From Mytilus galloprovincialis (Eukaryota; Mollusca; Bivalvia; Mytilida; Mytilidae), in contig NC_134841.1 of assembly GCF_965363235.1 (NCBI RefSeq), positions 61,029,078 through 61,093,077 of the forward strand: a stretch of 64,000 nucleotides of DNA, given 5' to 3'. The notes under the pieces are model-generated. The model saw only the letters and a program-made list of their open reading frames with translations, was not told the origin of the DNA and searched no databases. The translations under genes were made by a program, and so were the position numbers. This document shows, piece after piece, positions 13,101 through 22,100 of this stretch. The stretch's first letter is position 1. Every line of letters begins with the position of its first letter.

Positions 13101-16100
13101 TATGTGACGTCATTTTTCATTTTTTGATGCTCTGTTTTACTAATTCAAATGACGTCATTTTTTCGTCATTTTTCAGTTTCAAATAGGACGTCACTTGGCG
13201 TAGAGGTTTAAACGTATTCGGATGTGTCTACTTTTGTGTTTCAAATGTCTGGTTATGTAAATGTATTTCAGTTGTTTCCTGTAATTAGTTAATACTTCAG
13301 CTTTATCATGTACATCTTTTGAATATTCATTTTATTAAATTTACTGTTTGCAAAAGTATAAATTACTCTAAATTATAGGGATTTTCTGGTAACTTAACAG
13401 AAAACCCTTGCCGTTTTTGGCACAACCTTTTTGATCTTTTGGTCCTCGATGCTGTTCAACTTTGTACTCGTTTCGGCTTTCAAACTTTTGTATCTGTGCG
13501 TCACACATAGGTCTTGTGTGGACAAAATACACTTCTGGCGTATTAAAATTTTGAACTTGTTGCCTTTTGTTGGCTGTTGTTCGTGTGATTCTTTGTCAAT
13601 TGTGTTCTCCAATTTATTTATATTGTAGTCCTGTGTTGTCATTTTGATGTTATATTTCACATGGCCATAAAAGTGCGAGGTTTGGCATGCCACAAAACCA
13701 GGTTCAACCCACCATTTTTTCCTTTAAAAATGCCCTGTACCAAGTCAGGAATATGGTCATTGTTATATTATAGTTCGTTTCTGTGTGTATTACATTATAA
13801 CGTTGTGTCGTTTGTTTTCTCTTATTTTTGAGTGTAAATTCACATTGCGATAAGACGTGTCACGGTACTTGTCTATCCCAAATTCATGTATTTGGTTTTG
13901 ATGTTATATATATATGTTATATTTGTTATTCTCGTGGGATTTTGTCTATATGTGTTACATTTTAGTGTTATGTCGTTGTTCTCCTCTTATATTTAATGCG
14001 TTTCCCTCGGTTTTAGTTTGTTATCCCGATTTTGTTTTTTGTCCATGGATTTATGAGTTTTGAACAGCGGTATACTACTGTTGCCTTTATTTTTCAGGTA
14101 TAATGCCCCTGAATTGATGATTTTAAAGAAATTTTGCAGGTTTTGGTTATTATCTTGAATATTATTATAGATACAGATAAACTGTTAATAGCAAAAATGT
14201 TAAGCAAAGTAAGATCTACAAATAAGTCAATTTGACCAAAATTGTCAATTGACCCCTTAAGGAGTTATTGCCCTTTAAAGACTTTTTTCACAATTTGTTC
14301 ACCATGTTGACTTACTTTAAAAAATCTTCTCCTTTGAAACTGCTGTATCAATTTCAGCCAAACTTAGGCTAAATGAGTTTCAGAGTATCTAGTATAAATT
14401 TTATATTTCATTTCCTTGTATGTCAGAAACATAGCTCCTATGGCTAAAATAAAACATAGGAGAAAATGATTTTTTTTTTTTGCTTTTGAAGAAAATAGGA
14501 CGATTCAAAGAACATTTAAATAAATTGAAAAGCCAAAATAATCATTGATGAGAGATTTAACCAAAAAAATTAAGGTGAGCGATTCAGGCTCTTGAGAGCC
14601 TCTTGTTTTAAGGCAGTTTCTGACTAAATTTTGTTTTCATTCACAGTTATTTATCATAACCTGATGTATTACAATCTATACAAATATTATCACAAAAGTT
14701 TTGTCTTAGTAAGTAAGAGCTCATTGAATGAGCTTTCAAATAAATCAGACTGCAAATTATTAATGCAAGTCCCTCTGGTATCTTTCACCCTCCTTTTCAT
14801 CTTTCAGGCCTTACAAAAAAAAGTTAAAATCATTAGCAGAGAGTATTTTCAAAAGACATTTAGCAACATAATATTTTCTTTACATGAATGAAGGAAACAA
14901 ACACAAAAAAATATGTACTTAGGATCTGAATATCGAAATTGTCCTACACATTTAGAAAAATTGTCATGACAAGATTTTTTTCAGCAGCACTTTGAGATAA
15001 ATTGCTAAAAAGGGAGATAATCCTGCACTGAATGTTAGAAATAAAAGAATGTATTCATACAATTAATACTCTCCCTCGAAAATTGGTCCAAACTAAAAAC
15101 ACTATACACAGGGCTTAATAAGAGGCAAGTCATAAAAAAGGCTTGGTTTGCTTGCAGTTACTTATTTTTTTCTGTGTGATACCCAAATACAACCCTGGCT
15201 TTACACTACTGCTGGTGGACGTTTCGTCCCCGAGGGTATCACCAGCCCAGTAGTCAGCACTTCGGTGTTGACATGAATATCAATTATATGGTCATTTTTA
15301 TAAATTTTCTGTTTACAAAACTTTGAATTTTTCGAAAAACTAAGGATTTTCTTACCCCAGGAGTAGATTACCTTAGCCATATTCATATTTGGCACAACTT
15401 TTAGGAATTTTTGATCCTCCATGTTCTTGAACTTTGTATTTATTTGGCTTTTTAACTATTTTGATCTGAGCGTCACTGATGAGTTTTTTTGTAGACGAAA
15501 CGCGCGTCTGGCGTATAAAATTATAATCCTGGTACTTTTGATAACTATTTACACTTAATAGAAACAATATACTGTAAATGATGTACTAAGCAGAATGTGT
15601 TGTACTGAGAAGTTACTATGAGCACCTTGGTACATATTTATAAGTATTGGACTAATATATGACTATAGAACTCCACCTGTAATTGTGCCAAAGACATATC
15701 TTAGTAGTACTAATACAGCAACTTATAATTAAAATACTTATTTTTTAGTTCTTCAAGAAGTGATATAATAGAAAATGGAGATTTCAAATATAACGTTATA
15801 GAAATAATAATACCGAAATACATGTCAATTTTATTAAAATTAGAAATTACTTTAAATTGAGGAATTATTGCGAGGTTTTTATTAAGGAAGCTCGCTTGTC
15901 ATGTTTTAAAATTTTGGTCAGATTTTCGGAATCCTCTGATTTTATCCATTTGTATGCCTTAACAAATTTTGAACGGTGACCCCCATTTTTCTTTTTATAA
16001 TTATTTTATATGTATAATGATAAGCTGTCTGTTAAAGTCTTATGAAATTTTAATTATTTTTTAATAGTTTTTGAGGACTTAAACTTGTCAATAATAAAGC

Positions 16101-19100
16101 TATGAAAAGTCAAGAGAGAACATTTTCCCGCCAAAATTTCAATGGCTAATAACTCGAAAACAAGCACGGTGACTTATATATTTCTTGGGCTCTTTTGATT
16201 TCTTTATTAATCACCTATCAATATATGCTAGTGTTTTGAAAAATTAATTATTTTGAAACTGAGAAGGTAACTCCCTTAATGCAAATAATGCATCTGGATG
16301 TGTATCACAATGATAAGAACTTGCATTTTAGTACAAATGTACCTGATATATATATTTCTGTAGGCAGGTTTTTCTAAAATCATAATTATTAATCTCACAT
16401 GTTTGCCCTTTCTTTAAAAATCACAAAAATAAATGCACACAATAATTTCTGAATTTACAATATTAAATAGAAAAACATATTACATAGTGTCTTTTTGGTT
16501 TTTTTAGGGAATCTATCAATGCAGATATTGTCTTTGTACATGGCTTACTAGGAGGACCATTTAAGACCTGGAGACAACAAGATCGTAAAGGACCAGGGGC
16601 AGATAAATCTTCAGATGGTACAGAAAGTGTAAAAAAAGGAACCTATACATTTTGCTGGCCCAAGGTATTAAAACTTACATAAGTAGATACTTTTACTATT
16701 TAGAATACTGGAAAGGGATAGACGAAACAAAAATATTGTATTTTTTCCACATTGTTTTGTTCAAAGATTAAATTATAAAGTTAAAGAAAAAGAACAAAAA
16801 AGAATTGTTGATTGAGTTGGCACTGTTTTGGTTGACAAGGAAAAAATGCTTGTTTTTTTAATTTTGTATGTGCACTAAAAAAATATTGTTTGTGAACAGA
16901 CATCTTTTCTTACTTATATCATAAATTTGATATTTCTCACTTTTTCTGAACCACACAACTCCAAGTATATGTAAAGAGACTGTATTACAAGAAGAGAATA
17001 GTGCAGTTGTTATTCGGCATGTATCTTCTTTTTAAGTGTGTAAGACTTATTTATACTAAACATCCTTTCTATTTTCAAAAAATTATTATGTGTAAGTGTA
17101 TATTTGACTACTTTCAGGATTGGTTGGCAAAAGACTGTGGTAATATACGTATCCTATCTGTGGAATATGATACAGATCTCAGTACCTGGAATGCTAACTG
17201 CCCTTTTGAGACAGAGAAGTATGGTTTGCTCAGATTTTTGTCTGTTTTTTTTTAAATAAAGAAAATATCTCTTGCCGCAATATAGCCTATTAGTGCTGAT
17301 GCAGCATAATGCCATCACCAATCAATCAATCAATTTGCTCAGATTAGATTCTCTTAATAATTGATTTTTATTTTCACAAATTATTTCATAATTTGAAAAA
17401 AAGGTTAACACTAACAACCATTATTAAAAAGTTCATGCATCACATTGATTTTCTCTTTCCTATATATTTTGTGGAGGAGGGTTGACAGCTTTGAAGGTTG
17501 AGAAAATATAAAAAAGAAGATGTGGTATAATTGCCTACGAGACAACTCTCCACAAGAGACCAAATGACACAGAAATTAACAACTATAGGTCATCGTACGG
17601 CTTTCAACAATGAGCAAAGCCCATACCACATAGTCAGCTTAAAAAGGCCCCGAAATGACAATGTAAAACAATTCAAACAAGAAAACTAACGGCATAATTT
17701 ATGTACAAAAAATAAATGAAAAACAAATATGTAAAAATAAACAAACGACAACCGCTGAATTATAGGCTTTCAACTTGGGACAGGCACATACATACATAAT
17801 GTGGCGGGGTTAAACATGTCAGCGGGATCCCAACCCTCCCCTAACCTGGGACAGTTATGGAACAGTACAAATATAAATCTATAAATACCAAGAATACTTT
17901 CCAATGTTTTTCCCAGCTGTTGGTTAAATCTACAATTATCTTCAAATTTTATTTGGTAGATAGGACTAGGTACCAACACCAACAATAGACAAGCCAACAA
18001 ATAGATCCAAAGCTGATGAAATTTTGGATGAAAGTGACTTTCTAAACATGATTTTCAAGTTGAGTGGATAAATATTGTTCCTCATTGTCTCTTGAAAAAA
18101 AAGAGAAAAATAACCTTCAACAGAAAAATTCAATTTTTTCAATTTTAGTATATATCATCTCAAACTATATCAAAATTTCAATTTCATTGGAAACTAAAAC
18201 CTGAAATTTTCACTGGGGGTCTCATCTGGAGGTTCCGATCCATATCTCGCTTACTGTTTTGTCAGATTCACATATCCGCTAACACTCTATACGTAAGCAA
18301 TTCTCATTTTTTTTTATAATTTCCTGTATCCCAGGCCAAAATTAAAGATATGTTTGTTTCCCCTCCCCCACCCGGGTCAAAAATAAGCCCCCGGGTCAAA
18401 AAATTATTTTCCACAAAAAAATCGAAACTATTTTTTCCTGAAAATAATTTGTTTCCATTTTTGGAAAGTGCTTGAAAGCAGAAGGATTAATAATCTAAAT
18501 AAATACACTCAAATTGAGCACAAACAACTGATAAGTGGCCTGGACTTGACAAGTCAAACCATTCATGTGACCATGCTATGACAATCACATCCAGTTAAAA
18601 AAAAAAAAAAAGAACCTGCCTTCCTTGTCTGTTTACAAAGGGTAGACCCGGGAAAGGGGAAACAGACATTCTTTCAAATGTGGCCCCACTAGACTTTTTT
18701 AAACAATTTCCTGTTTTCACGGAACAATTATTTGACTTTCATATGTCACGACAGTCCTGTTTCACGCTTAGACCCCAATGAGACCCAGTTCACCCTTGGA
18801 GGACCAACAGCAGACATTCTAGACCTTTGTGAGACCAAATTGTATTTTGTTCTTTTAGGAGGTCTTTAACTGTGAGAGCATCAAGCATATTACAGAAGTT
18901 AAAGAAGGCAGATATAGACTCCCGACCTATTATATGGGTTGGCCATTCCATGGGAGGTAGGCATATTACAGAAGTTAGAAAAGGCAGACAGAGGCTAAAG
19001 ACCTATTATATGGGTTGGCCATTCCATGGGAGGTAAGCACTGGAGATGCTACTGATGTATCTAGAATTTTCTTTGTAAAAAGCAAGTAATTTTATCAAGT

Positions 19101-22100
19101 CATTCATAACTTTATAAATGCATAAAAGGTCATCCGTTATTGCCACTAATTTCCAAAGCAGTGGGAGGGTTAAATCAACAAAATATTTAATGTACACTTT
19201 TACGTTCTAGAATAGATGTATATTTTTGTCAAAGGGAAGTTTTATTCTATTGAAATGGGTTGATTCTTACTTTGTGGGAAAAAAGAAGGTTAAAAAAAGT
19301 GTATATATATTAATTGCTTGTGTACTAAAGAAAAACAGTTGAATATTATGGATGACCTTAAAGGCAATATACATTAAAACAAGAATTTGTCCATAGTACA
19401 CATATGCCCCACTCGCACTATCATTTTCTGTGTTTAATGCACCTTGAAATTGGGGTAAAAACTCTAATTTGGTATTTAAATTAGAAAGATCATATCACAG
19501 GGAACATGTATACTAAGTTTCAAGTTGATTGGACTTCAACTTCATCAAAAACTACCTTGACCAAAAACTTTAACCTGAAATTTGCACTATCATTTTCTAT
19601 GTTCAGTGAACCGTGAAATTTGGGTCAAAACACTAATTTGGCATTAAAATTAGAAAGATCATATCATAGGGCACATGTGTACTGAGTTTCAAGTTGATTG
19701 GACTTCAATTCATCAAAAACTACCTTGACCAAAAACTTTAACCTGAAGCAGGACGAATGGACGGAAGGACAGACCAAAGAACAGACCGAAGGACAGACGG
19801 ACGAAAACGAACGAATGGACGCACAGACCTGAAAACATAATGCCCCTCTACTATCATAGGTGGGGCATAAAAATGAAAGAAAATGCTTATGCATCATAAC
19901 CTATGAATTTGAACCAATAATTCCATGGAATGTTTATTAAAAAGGAAATAGTATGTACTATATATTATTTGTCACAAACTTATTGTTCAGAGTTTATATG
20001 ACAAGAAATATTTGAATATATATTAAATTTTCTTTTTCAGGCTTACTTATCAAACAGATTCTGTCCATTGCTGATGATACTCAAGGCCTTGACAATATAG
20101 TGAATAATACAGTGGGTGTGTTGTTCTACAGTACTCCTCATAGGGGCTCCAGTTTGGCACACCTGTCTAATCAGGCCAGTCTTATTGTAGCACCTACTGT
20201 GGAAGTCAAAGAAATGGGTAGAGGTATTGAATTAGTGATTAGATTATATCATTATATTGAAGCAGCTCATTTTAAAGCTTAGATTTTTACTATACTCCGT
20301 GTAAAATATATATTTTTGCTATGCCCAGTGTTTGATTTATAAAAACATACCTGTTCATGTTTTTGTCAACTTTTTAAATCAATATCTGGTTTTTTTTCAT
20401 CTTCTGGAAAAACGTATTCAGGTAGGCTTATTGTCCAAAAGTTTGGAAAGGCAGAAATACAAATAATTATAATGCATATAATCCAATAAAGACTTAAGTA
20501 TTTGAGATAACTTAAAAGTTGGTGCCCTTTTATACTTTCATGTAAATGTTTGTATTATGTAAATAATACAAATATTAAAATGCTGGATTTGATTTGACAT
20601 TGGATATTTGTTTGATTCCCTTAATTGCACAAAAAACAGATAACTTTAACAAAAATGTTTTACATTTTGAATATAAATGATGCATATAAATTCATCTTTT
20701 ATTAAAAAAAAAAATCAAAAACTATCAGTAAAAATTATGTACAAAGTGGAGCAACTCAATGATTATTTCATTTATTTGAAATTTTATAGGAACTCTTCAT
20801 AATTATACCCTTGCATTTATACAGATTCACCAATGTTAAGAAGGTTGCATAAAGATTTCCAACAGCTTGTTATGGAACATGGAATTCCCTGCCTAAGTTT
20901 TGGAGAATTAGAGAAAACCCAAATAAGGACAACAAAACTCAAAATGCTCATAGTACCACCAGAGTCTAGCGGTAAGAAAATCATTTAAAATGCACTTGTC
21001 ATAGACCAGACACAATATGGTATCCCTGTTTGTCTATTTGAAATGTTCGAAATACTATGGATTTTCTACCCCAGAAATAAATAAAATTGAGAATGGAAAT
21101 GGGGAATATGACAAAGAGACAACAACCCGACCATAGAAAAAAAAACCAACAGCAGAAGGTCACCAACAGGTCTTCAATGTAGCGGGAAATTCCCACACCC
21201 GGAGGCGTCCTTCAGCTGGCCCCTAAACAAATATATGCTAGTTCAGTGATAATGAACGCCATACTAATTTCCAAATTGTACACAAGAAACTAAAACTAAA
21301 AATAATACAAGACTAACAAAGGCCAGAGGCTCCTGACTTGGGACAGGCGCAAAAATGCGGCGGGGTTAAACATGTTTGTGAGATCTCAACCCTCCCCCTA
21401 TACCTCTAGCCAATGTAGAAAAGTAAACGCATAACAATACGCACATTAAAATTCAGTTCATAACCAATGTCATGCCAACAACTGGTTTTTGAATAAATGT
21501 GTTTAGTTCCGATGCAAAATCCCTATAAGTGAATCAATATTAACGCCAAAATATGCAATCTTTAATGACCTGACAACAGTATCGTAACTATATCCCTTCT
21601 TAATAAGTCTATTCAAAGGTTTTGTTAGTTTTTGAGGTGAATACTGACACCTTTGTGCTTTATAAAGAATATTTCCATAAAAAATTGGATGTGAAATACC
21701 TAAACGTATAAGAAGTCTGCATGTTGAGCTATATTTACGAATGATGTCCTTATACCGATGATAAAATTTAGTGAATGTTTTGACTAGTTTGTGATATCGA
21801 AAACCCTAGTGTAATAATTTTTCAGTAATACATAAATTTCTCTCGTTAAAATCTAAAACATTGTTACATACACGAGCGAATCGTACAAGTTGAGATATTT
21901 AAACACCGTAAGATGGTGACAAGGGAACGTCACCATCTAAAAATGGATAACTAACGATAGGGAATGAAAAATCATCTCTTTTATTATAAATTTTAGTATT
22001 CAGCTTTCCCTTAGTGATATAGATATCAAGATCGAGGAAAGGGCAGTGGTCATTGTTAGTATTAACTTTATTTAAAGAAAGTTCAACAGGATAAATTTCT

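Larger units (their letters stand above)
11951..14606 (+). mobile_element. AGCTCACCT-family repeat interrupted by another element
   Basis: It starts TTAGCTCACCTGGCC with a following GGCCATGTGAGCT hairpin and ends AAGGTGAGCGATTCAGGC, then CTCTTGAGAGCCTC. Ends are roughly inverted (AGCTCACCT against AGGTGAGC). Internal units repeat AAAAATCTTCTCCTCTGAAACTA-like text, a TTTTTGGCTTATATCTCAAA block and a CAATTGACCCCTTAAGG block. An unrelated segment at about 12805-14097 splits it. Other copies are at 35177-36953 and, inverted, 53503-54125. It is non-coding and of uncertain class. Confidence 0.65.

Noticed and set aside
20207-20214. Alternative SERAC1 donor ATGG|GTAGAG
   Set aside because: Using it would lose the Gly-Arg and break the match to the VEVKE...DSP region; AGAG|GTATTG keeps the frame and the homology.
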